Shown piece after piece: positions 29,213-36,017 of a stretch of DNA of 64,000 nt. Under the pieces are notes generated by a model. It searched no databases and was not told where the DNA came from. It saw nothing but the letters and a program-made list of their open reading frames with translations. Numbering within the stretch: position 1 is the first letter of the stretch; each line of letters begins with the position of its first letter. This DNA comes from Yersinia massiliensis. GTDB lineage: Bacteria; Pseudomonadota; Gammaproteobacteria; Enterobacterales; Enterobacteriaceae. The translations under genes were made by a program, and so were the position numbers. The stretch is taken from contig NZ_CP028487.1 in assembly GCF_003048255.1 (NCBI RefSeq), forward strand, positions 682,001 through 746,000, in the 5' to 3' direction.

Positions 29213-30616
29213 TTAAATAGCATCTTCCGGTAAATTGAGGTCTCGCCCGCGCGTTTCGGGGGCAAAGAAGGTGGTCACAAAGCCAATCCCCGCCATCACG
29301 GCAAAATAAAGTGCAATTGGCCACCAGTGGCCGGTGAGCGTCAACATCGCTGCTGCTATCATCGGCGCAGTACCACCGGACAGAATCGATCCCACTTCTT
29401 TCGCGACGGCCATTTTGGTGTAGCGGTTAGTCACACCAAACATTTCAACGCCCCATGCGGCTTGCACGCCGAAGATGCCGAGCGAGGCCAACCCCATACC
29501 GACAATGATGGTACCTATCACGATAATCGGCTCACGGGTTTCGAGCAGCATAAATGCAGGGAAGGCATAGAGCATCAATAGCAGGCAGAACCAGCGATAA
29601 GTGATTCGGCGACCAAAGCGATCCGATAGATAACCTGCCAGAGGAATAATCAAGAAGCCGAGGCAGGAAGCGATAAACACGGCCATGGTCGGCACTGACT
29701 TATCCACCATCAGCACTTTGGCGACATAACCAATCATAAAGCCCTGAGCCAGATAAGAAGGACCGTTCTCGCCGATACGCAAGCCAACCATGATCCAGAA
29801 CGATTTGCTACGTTGCCAGAAAGTGCGGTTATCCCGTTCTGCGACGTGTTCACGTCCCAACGCCAATGCTTGTTGGCGCTGTTGTTCCAGCACTAATTTT
29901 TGGCGCTCAAACACGGGGGTTTCACGCATATGGCGGCGAATCAATAATGCGGCACCGGCAATTAAGATGCTGGAGAGGAAAGGAATACGCCAGCCCCAAT
30001 CAAGCAAGCTCTGTTTGTCCATCTGCAACACTAACAACCAAACCAAGGCCGCCAGCAATGTGCCGCTGTTGGAGCCAAGCGCGATAATGGATGAAACCAA
30101 ACCACGCCTTTTTGCTGGTGCATATTCGCCTAACATCACGGCACCGCCGGACAGTTCAGCGCCAGCCCCCAGCCCTTGCATAAAGCGTAAAAAGGCCAAA
30201 CAGGCGGGGGCCCATAAGCCAATTGACGCATAACTTGGAATTAAGCCGATGAGCGTAGTGGAGGCGCCCATCAAGGTGATGGTGGTAATCATCACCACTT
30301 TACGGCCCTTGCGGTCACCTAATCTGCCGAACAATAGTGCGCCAATGGGGCGAGCAATAAAGCCGACAGAATAGGTCGCAAAGCTAGATAATAAAGCGAT
30401 TGCAGGTGTTGCTTCAGGGAAGAAGACGTCACCAAATATGATGCCGGCCGCTAAGCCATAGAGTGCAAAGTCTGCATACTCCATGGCGGTACCCAGCCAG
30501 CATGAAAAGGTTGCGCGCCAAAAGTCTTTGCGACCTTCGGGCGTAGCCAAACGCTCTTCTGCAGCCATGCTCTCTGATGGAGCATTGTCTGCTACCGAGC
30601 TATTGAGTGAAGTCAT
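29213..30616 (-). CDS. MFS metabolite:proton symporter (ShiA/YhjE-like)
   Basis: This 467-residue major-facilitator protein belongs to the metabolite:H+ symporter group. About 12 membrane segments are visible. The motifs SCWLGTAMEYADFALYG in TM1, GALLFGRLGDRKGRK in loop 2-3 and GLGAGAELSGGAVMLGEYAP are those of the group that includes ShiA, YhjE and the related ProP at 10785. The substrate is unknown; small carboxylates are common. The start ATG at 30616 has AGGGGAA upstream. It is divergent from the siderophore importer, so the 370-base gap up to that gene's start holds both promoters. A palindromic element follows its stop. Confidence 0.85.
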   Translation of the reverse strand: MTSLNSSVADNAPSESMAAEERLATPEGRKDFWRATFSCWLGTAMEYADFALYGLAAGIIFGDVFFPEATPAIALLSSFATYSVGFIARPIGALLFGRLGDRKGRKVVMITTITLMGASTTLIGLIPSYASIGLWAPACLAFLRFMQGLGAGAELSGGAVMLGEYAPAKRRGLVSSIIALGSNSGTLLAALVWLLVLQMDKQSLLDWGWRIPFLSSILIAGAALLIRRHMRETPVFERQKLVLEQQRQQALALGREHVAERDNRTFWQRSKSFWIMVGLRIGENGPSYLAQGFMIGYVAKVLMVDKSVPTMAVFIASCLGFLIIPLAGYLSDRFGRRITYRWFCLLLMLYAFPAFMLLETREPIIVIGTIIVGMGLASLGIFGVQAAWGVEMFGVTNRYTKMAVAKEVGSILSGGTAPMIAAAMLTLTGHWWPIALYFAVMAGIGFVTTFFAPETRGRDLNLPEDAI

Positions 30617-30922
30617 TAAAAAGGTTCCCCTGGTGTTGAAGCATCATGTTCACGCATGAATGTCTGCTTGTTGGTTTTACATTCAGCTTAAATGTCAGTT
30701 AGCTGAACGAATATGAATAAAACATTAGCAAACATTAATATTATCCTTCCCTTTTAGTGTATCTACCCGCGTAGATAGGTCAATCTAATTATTAAATCTT
30801 TAGCTATTGTTCACAAAACTGTCATGAAACTAGATGGCACTTGCATGGGAGGTGTGGAACTCGGATTAAAGTGGCTTTTTAACCTGTTCATCACTGGCAG
30901 AGATAGGTATTATTCCGACATT

Positions 30923-30941
30923 AGTAATGCAAATCATTAGC
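30923..30941 (+). promoter_or_regulatory. Fur-box-like site upstream of the siderophore importer
   Basis: AGTAATGCAAATCATTAGC matches the 19-base Fur consensus (GATAATGATAATCATTATC) at 14 positions by eye. It lies 45 bases before the ATG of the lipoprotein gene, where it would block transcription when iron is plentiful. Iron control also fits the function of the genes. Confidence 0.65.
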
Positions 30942-30986
30942 GTTAGCACTCAAGGATATTTAAATCCCTACTTTTCAGGAGAGAAA

Positions 30987-31940
30987 ATGCGATTACGTCT
31001 GGCTCTATTTTCATCTGTATTGGCTGCAACGGTGGCAATGACCGGTTGTGATGATTCATCGGCAACCACTGATGCAACAGCGAAAATCAGTATTGAACAT
31101 GCGCAAGGGACAACGCTGGTTCCGCAAAACCCGCAGAAAGTCATCATTTTGAACCCTTCGGTGTTAGATACCGCTGATGCCCTGAATATTAAAGTGGCCG
31201 GTGTGCCGCAGACCAGTACGCATCTCCCTGCCTTTTTATCTAAATACAGTGGGCCTGAATATCTGAATGCAGGCACGCTGTTTGAACCCAACTATGAAGC
31301 CCTGAGCGAGGCGAAACCTGACCTGATTATCGCGGGCGGCCGTGCTCAAGATGCTTACGACAAGCTCAGTGCTATCGCACCGACGATTGCACTGGATATC
31401 GATACCAAAAACTTTACCCAAAGCCTGAGTCACCGCACTGAACAATTAGCGTCCATCTTTGGTAAAGAGTACGAGGCAAAAGCGTTGCTGAGCAAGTTCA
31501 CCAACCAGATTGATAGCATCAAGCAAAAATCAGCAAATGCCGGTACTGCGATGGTACTGATGGTGAGTGGTGGCAAAATTTCAGCCTATACCCCAGGTTC
31601 CCGTTTTGGCTTTGTTTTTGACGAGCTAGGTTTCAAACCTGCCGCCACCTTTGCAGAAACCGGCAGCCATGGGAATGTGGTGACCTCTGAGTTCATTCTC
31701 AATGCGAATCCTGATTGGCTGTTTGTACTGGATCGCGATAATGCGATTGGCCGTACTGAAGGGCAATCTGCGCAACAAGTGCTTGATAATGCGCTGATTA
31801 ATAAAACTAAAGCATGGCAAAATAACCATATCGTCTATCTTGATTCAGCCTCGCTTTACATTGCCGGTGGTATACAAAGCTATACGCAGCTGATGGATAA
31901 AATCAGTGCGGTATTGGATAAACAAGCCTCTGCGCAGTAA
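30987..31940 (+). CDS. siderophore ABC importer, substrate-binding lipoprotein (FatB/CeuE/YclQ type)
   Basis: The protein has 317 residues from the ATG at 30987, which has CAGGAGA upstream. An in-frame ATG at 30927 would lie inside the Fur-like site and is less likely. The N-terminus is a lipoprotein signal (LALFSSVLAATVAMTGC) with the lipid-carrying Cys at residue 21. The body is a class III periplasmic binding fold: NPQKVIILNPSVLDTADALN, PNYEALSEAKPDLIIAGGRA, then a second lobe with MVLMVSGGKISAYTPGSRFG. This pattern is that of catecholate-type siderophore binders such as FatB, CeuE and YclQ. It would deliver ferric siderophore, or a hydrolysed fragment, to the two permeases directly downstream. 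The exact ligand is not predictable. Confidence 0.88.
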   Translation: MRLRLALFSSVLAATVAMTGCDDSSATTDATAKISIEHAQGTTLVPQNPQKVIILNPSVLDTADALNIKVAGVPQTSTHLPAFLSKYSGPEYLNAGTLFEPNYEALSEAKPDLIIAGGRAQDAYDKLSAIAPTIALDIDTKNFTQSLSHRTEQLASIFGKEYEAKALLSKFTNQIDSIKQKSANAGTAMVLMVSGGKISAYTPGSRFGFVFDELGFKPAATFAETGSHGNVVTSEFILNANPDWLFVLDRDNAIGRTEGQSAQQVLDNALINKTKAWQNNHIVYLDSASLYIAGGIQSYTQLMDKISAVLDKQASAQ

Positions 31941-31949
31941 TGAGCACTG

Positions 31950-32912
31950 ATGAAAAATCTTAGCTTTATCGCAGGCCTGGTGATTTTACTGGGCCTGATG
32001 ATCTGTAGTTTGTTTATCGGTGCCGGTCACGTCACCTTCGCCGATGTCTGGTCTGATCCCGATATGCGCGACATTTTCCTGCTTAGCCGTGTGCCGCGAA
32101 CCTTGGCATTGGTGCTGGCAGGGAGTGCGATGAGTGTCGCCGGTCTGATTATGCAGATGTTGACGCAAAACCGTTTCGTCGAACCCTCGATTGCTGGTAC
32201 CACCCAATCCGCCAGCCTTGGCTTATTGTTGGTTATGGTGTACAGCCCATCTGCACCGGTTATCGTTAAGATGCTGGTTGCCACTGTCTTTGCGATGGGG
32301 GGCACGGCACTGTTTATGCTGCTGCTGGCGCGCATGAGAATGAAGTCAGCTCTGATGGTGCCGCTAACCGGTATTATGCTGGGCGCGGTATTTAGTGCGG
32401 TCACGACGTTCTTGGCGATGGAGTTTGAGCTTTTACAATCGCTCGGTAGCTGGGAGTCAGGTGATTTCTCTGGCGTACTGCAAGGCCGCTATGAGTTGCT
32501 GTGGATCGTGGGGGCATTAACGCTCATTTCCTGCCTAATTGCCGATCGCTTTACGGTGGCGGGGATGGGGCGAGATTTTTCAGTCAACGTTGGTTTGAAT
32601 TATCAACGCGTGATGTTGATCGGGATGTCCATTATTGCTATCACCAGTGGTGTGGTAGTGGTGGTCATTGGTGTATTGCCGTTTCTGGGGTTGATTGTGC
32701 CCAATATTGTCAGCATGGCGATGGGCGATAACTTACGCCGGACTATCCCTTGGGTGGCATTGTGTGGCGGAGGATTGGTTGTTCTGTGTGACATTATCGG
32801 CCGGTTAATCAGCTACCCATTTGAAATACCTGCTAGCGTTATTTTAGGGGCCATTGGCGCACTTGTTTTCCTGTTATTAATCGTGAGGACAAAGCGCCAT
32901 GCAAGCGCGTGA
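31950..32912 (+). CDS. siderophore ABC importer permease 1 (FecCD family)
   Basis: This 320-residue FecCD/BtuC-type permease has about eight to ten membrane helices. Landmarks are LSRVPRTLALVLAGSAMSVAGLIMQ near the N-terminus, typical of this family, and GVLPFLGLIVPNIVSM with the coupling region before the ATPase contact helix. It begins nine bases after the lipoprotein gene and overlaps the next permease gene by 14 bases, so the four genes form one operon. It makes half of the inner-membrane channel. Confidence 0.92.
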   Translation: MKNLSFIAGLVILLGLMICSLFIGAGHVTFADVWSDPDMRDIFLLSRVPRTLALVLAGSAMSVAGLIMQMLTQNRFVEPSIAGTTQSASLGLLLVMVYSPSAPVIVKMLVATVFAMGGTALFMLLLARMRMKSALMVPLTGIMLGAVFSAVTTFLAMEFELLQSLGSWESGDFSGVLQGRYELLWIVGALTLISCLIADRFTVAGMGRDFSVNVGLNYQRVMLIGMSIIAITSGVVVVVIGVLPFLGLIVPNIVSMAMGDNLRRTIPWVALCGGGLVVLCDIIGRLISYPFEIPASVILGAIGALVFLLLIVRTKRHASA

Positions 32913-33906
32913 GTATGCCGTAAAAGAAAGCCCGCTTCAGGCGAATAACAAGGTGCTAAGCTCACCGGCAAAAAGACTCTTGTTAATGAGCATGATTGCC
33001 CTCGTGGCTATCATCATCTTCATGACGATTAATCTGAAGGGGAATATTCAATATATTCTGGTTCACCGCGGCTTGATTTTAGCCACCATGTTATTAGTGG
33101 CGTTTGCCGCGGGCATTGCGACGGTATTATTCCAAACCGTCACCAATAATCGCATTTTAACGCCGTCCGTCATGGGGCTTGAGGCGCTGTTTATCCTCAT
33201 CCAAACGATGCTGATATTCTTTGTCGATGCCAATGGCTTCAGAGTGTTAGGGGTGACCGGTAAGTTCCTCTGCGAATCGGCATTACTGCTCTTGTTCTCG
33301 GTCGTTCTTTACCGCTGGTTGTTGACTGGCGTGGGGATCAATCTGCATAAAGTGTTACTCATTGGCTTGGTTTGCGGCACGTTATTTCGTAGCTTATCCA
33401 GCCTGATGCAGCGCCTGCTGTCACCCAGTGAATTTGCCATATTACAGGGGCGGGTATTTGCCACCTTTACCCGAGCTGCGCCGGAAATTATTGCTTTGTC
33501 CACGGGGATCATTGTGATCGTGGGGATTGTCGTTTGGCGCATGCGTAATTGCCTTGATGTGATTGCATTGGGGAGAAATACCGCGGTTAATCTGGGTGTC
33601 GACTATCAGAAAAAAATAACCGTTATCCTCCTGCTGGTCTCATTATTGGTGGCTATCTCAACCGCCCTTGTCGGGCCGCTGACCTTTTTAGGTTTACTGA
33701 TCGCCAATCTGGCATATCCGCTGGTGGGGTCATTCCGCCATCAATACCTGCTACCGGGCGTGTTCCTGCTAGGGGCGATTACCTTGGTGGGGGGCCAGTT
33801 AATTCTCGACCGCCTGTTAAATATGTCGGGAACACTGTCGGTGGTGATTGAGTTTGTTGGTGGCGCGCTATTTATTTATCTTTTAATCAGAAAGGCTCCA
33901 GTGTGA
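32899..33906 (+). CDS. siderophore ABC importer permease 2 (FecCD family)
   Basis: This 335-residue permease is the partner of the previous one, with the same fold but a longer hydrophilic N-terminus (about 25 residues before the first helix). Family signs are LILATMLLVAFAAGIATVLFQ, NRILTPSVMGLEALF and ALVGPLTFLGLLIANLAY. The presence of two distinct permeases points to a heterodimeric channel, as in FatCD or YclNO systems. It overlaps permease 1 by 14 bases and the ATPase gene by four, so translation is coupled. Confidence 0.92.
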   Translation: MQAREYAVKESPLQANNKVLSSPAKRLLLMSMIALVAIIIFMTINLKGNIQYILVHRGLILATMLLVAFAAGIATVLFQTVTNNRILTPSVMGLEALFILIQTMLIFFVDANGFRVLGVTGKFLCESALLLLFSVVLYRWLLTGVGINLHKVLLIGLVCGTLFRSLSSLMQRLLSPSEFAILQGRVFATFTRAAPEIIALSTGIIVIVGIVVWRMRNCLDVIALGRNTAVNLGVDYQKKITVILLLVSLLVAISTALVGPLTFLGLLIANLAYPLVGSFRHQYLLPGVFLLGAITLVGGQLILDRLLNMSGTLSVVIEFVGGALFIYLLIRKAPV

Positions 33907-34667
33907 TTGAAATTAATGGCATTAATAAAAAATACCAAGACACATCGGTGCTCAACAGTATTAATGAGCGTATTCCCTCTGGTGGAATAACCTCAATCAT
34001 TGGGCCAAATGGTGCCGGTAAGTCTACGTTATTGTCGATCATGAGCCGGTTGCTGACGCCCGATAGCGGGCATGTTTTGTTTAATGATCTGGATGTCGCC
34101 AAAACATCTGGCGATAAGCTGGCGACGATTTTATCGGTGTTACGCCAAGAGAATCATTTTACTAGCCGCCTGACGGTGTCTGATTTGGTGGGGTTTGGTC
34201 GCTATCCTTATTCGAAAGGGCGGCTGAATGAAGACGACCGCCAGCATATTGACGCTGCGATGGCGTTCCTCAATCTGACGCCTTTTAAGGATCGCTATCT
34301 TGATGAGCTTTCAGGTGGGCAGCGGCAGCGTGCCTATGTTGCGATGGTGCTGTGTCAGGATACGAAATATATCCTGCTCGATGAGCCATTAAATAACCTA
34401 GACATGAAGCATTGCGTGGCGATGATGAAGCAATTACGGCGCGCGGCGGATGAATTGCAAAAAACCATCATCTTGGTGATCCACGATATCAATTTTGCCT
34501 CAGCGTATTCCGACCATATCATTGCGATGAAAGATGGTGAAGTGATCTATCGGGGAGCACCAGAGGAGATTATGAAGCCTGATATTTTGGAGGACATTTT
34601 CGATCTGAACATCAGTATCGAAAAAGTGCAGGGCCAGCATATCGCGATTTATTACCGTGATAACTAA
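33903..34667 (+). CDS. siderophore ABC importer ATP-binding protein
   Basis: This 254-residue ABC ATPase drives the importer from the cytoplasmic side. Walker A is GPNGAGKST (residues 34-42), the signature is LSGGQRQR, Walker B is YILLDEP, and the switch histidine is in VIHDINFAS. The start is a GTG at 33903 whose last bases overlap the stop of the permease gene (GTGA), which fixes it. The last codons (YYRDN) belong to the first unit of a 16-base tandem repeat that continues past the stop. Confidence 0.94.
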   Translation: MIEINGINKKYQDTSVLNSINERIPSGGITSIIGPNGAGKSTLLSIMSRLLTPDSGHVLFNDLDVAKTSGDKLATILSVLRQENHFTSRLTVSDLVGFGRYPYSKGRLNEDDRQHIDAAMAFLNLTPFKDRYLDELSGGQRQRAYVAMVLCQDTKYILLDEPLNNLDMKHCVAMMKQLRRAADELQKTIILVIHDINFASAYSDHIIAMKDGEVIYRGAPEEIMKPDILEDIFDLNISIEKVQGQHIAIYYRDN

Positions 34668-34762
34668 TTACCGCGATAACTCATCATCGTGATAACTAAG
34701 CCCTGCGATAGCTAGGCCCTGCAATAAATAGGCCCCGCTATAAATAGCCCCGCGTTAAATTG
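34651..34762. repeat. degenerate 16-base tandem repeat, seven units
   Basis: Seven consecutive 16-base units begin at 34651, 34667, 34683, 34699, 34715, 34731 and 34747, with a pattern like ATTACCGTGATAACTA drifting to GGCCCCGCTATAAATA. The first lies in the end of the ATPase gene and the last overlaps the 3' end of the map gene (stop at 34755-34757). Neighbouring units are most alike, as expected from stepwise slippage. There is no clear terminator here, so the tract occupies the whole space between two convergent genes. Confidence 0.85.
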
Positions 34763-35540
34763 CTGGGTATTCTCCGGTGCCTTCTGGCCAAGGGGTCAGT
34801 AGGTCGTAGCCGGTGTCGGTCACGGCAATGGTATGTTCCCATTGGGCAGAGAGCGAGCGGTCTTTGGTGACAACGGTCCAGCCATCAGACAGTACGCTGG
34901 TGGCGGCTTTCCCCGCATTAATCATCGGCTCGATGGTGAAAATCATACCCGCTTCGAGCACCATGCCCGTTCCTGCAATTCCGTAATGCAGGACTTGCGG
35001 GGCAGTATGATATTCCTCACCGACACCGTGACCGCAATATTCTCTCACGACCGAAAAACCCGCGCCTTCCGCGACCTGTTGGATAGCTGCGCCAATATCG
35101 CCGAGTGTGGCACCCGGCCGCACTACTTTGATGCCTTCGACCATGGATAAATAGGTGATATCCACCAAACGCTTAGCCCTGACCGATGGCTCACCAACAT
35201 AGTACATTCTGCTGGTATCGCCATACCAACCGTCTTTAATAATGGCCACATCGATGTTTACGATATCGCCATTTTTGAGTTTTTTATCCGATGGGATCCC
35301 GTGGCAAACCACATGATTGACGGAGGTACAAACGGTGTGTGCATAACCGTGATAGCCAATATTGGCGGGGATCACCTTCAGCTCGTTCACGATGTATTCA
35401 TGACACAACCTGTCTATCTCATCGGTGGTGACGCCGGCAACAACATAAGGCGTGATGATTTCCAGCACTTTAGCGGCAGCATGACCGGCGGCGCGGGCCA
35501 TTTCAATCTCAGCTGGTGAGTGGATTTTTACGGCTGTCAT
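34755..35540 (-). CDS. map: type I methionine aminopeptidase (probable second copy)
   Basis: This 261-residue enzyme removes the initiator methionine from new proteins. All active-site residues are present at the usual numbers: His80 in CHGIP, and the metal ligands Asp97, Asp108, His171 (GHGVGEEYH), Glu204 (TIEPMINAG) and Glu235 (QWEHTIAVT). The start overlaps the preceding ParD-like gene by four bases, so the pair is co-translated. In enterobacteria the housekeeping map gene normally lies beside rpsB, so this copy is probably a paralogue; the genome outside the window is needed to prove it. It has no N-terminal extension. Confidence 0.92.
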   Translation of the reverse strand: MTAVKIHSPAEIEMARAAGHAAAKVLEIITPYVVAGVTTDEIDRLCHEYIVNELKVIPANIGYHGYAHTVCTSVNHVVCHGIPSDKKLKNGDIVNIDVAIIKDGWYGDTSRMYYVGEPSVRAKRLVDITYLSMVEGIKVVRPGATLGDIGAAIQQVAEGAGFSVVREYCGHGVGEEYHTAPQVLHYGIAGTGMVLEAGMIFTIEPMINAGKAATSVLSDGWTVVTKDRSLSAQWEHTIAVTDTGYDLLTPWPEGTGEYPAI

Positions 35541-35785
35541 TGTGCTTCCTCTTCTTTATTCAACTGAGCGTCATTTTGAATCATTCTGGTAATGTCAGCT
35601 CCGCCATGGAGTTCTGCCTGAACCAATGCTCTGGCAAGTTCATGATGGGTTAATTGGGGATAAAGTTCTGCCAGCATCCCTATTTTGAGCCAGTGCTCAG
35701 CCTGCGAATTAATGGAGCGGCTCATGGCGTTGCTGGCGATACGCAGGTTTTCATGCATCAAATCGGAGATTTTTACGATACCCAT
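35537..35785 (-). CDS. ParD-like small protein
   Basis: This 82-residue protein begins MGIVKISDLMHENLRIASNA and continues with RSINSQAEHWLKIGMLAEL, a ribbon-helix-helix pattern as in ParD-like antitoxins. No ParE-like toxin gene is adjacent; instead it overlaps the methionine aminopeptidase start by four bases. This map-parD-like pairing recurs, to my knowledge, in other gammaproteobacteria. It may regulate its own operon as an RHH DNA-binding protein. Its function is not established. Confidence 0.75.
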   Translation of the reverse strand: MGIVKISDLMHENLRIASNAMSRSINSQAEHWLKIGMLAELYPQLTHHELARALVQAELHGGADITRMIQNDAQLNKEEEAQ

Positions 35786-35788
35786 TTA

Positions 35789-35839
35789 GCACCTATATTC
35801 AGACAATACCTATACCCAGATAACGCCTATACGAAACAT
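35789..35839. repeat. degenerate 17-base tandem repeat, three units
   Basis: Units at 35789-35805, 35806-35822 and 35823-35839 share the core ACCTATA or GCCTATA. The first two agree at 12 of 17 positions and the third is weaker. It lies at the 5' end of the map-parD pair where the promoter is expected. Confidence 0.5.
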
Positions 35840-35909
35840 ATATAAAACGTATATTGCCATAACGGCGGGTAAATGACACTCAAAAATAGGGCATCTACTT
35901 TTTAAATAA

Positions 35910-35969
35910 GAAGCGGTGAAAGAGTCAGCAGTGAAGTGGGAGGCGGTGAAAGAGGAAGCGGTGATAGAT
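35910..35969. repeat. degenerate 15-base tandem repeat, four units
   Basis: Units at 35910, 35925, 35940 and 35955 follow the pattern GAAGCGGTGAAAGAG. Units 1 and 3 agree at 14 of 15 positions and the others are more diverged. It lies between the map-parD pair and the glycosidase gene. Confidence 0.7.
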
Positions 35970-35980
35970 AACCTGATGAC

Positions 35981-36008
35981 AGGCCTGATAGATATCGCTA
36001 TCAGGCCT
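35981..36008 (-). terminator. strong hairpin after the glycosidase gene
   Basis: AGGCCTGATAG at 35981-35991 pairs perfectly with CTATCAGGCCT at 35998-36008, a stem of 11 bases with a six-base loop, ten bases past the glycosidase stop on the reverse strand. There is no clear T-run, so it may be a transcript-end stabiliser as much as a terminator. Confidence 0.6.
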
Positions 36009-36017
36009 GAGAGGGGG

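Noticed and set aside
34755..35785. Classical ParDE toxin-antitoxin module
   Set aside because: The partner gene is an intact methionine aminopeptidase and no ParE-like gene is present.
34651..35969. CRISPR array
   Set aside because: The repeats are only 15-17 bases, degenerate and directly adjacent without unique spacers, and no cas gene is present.
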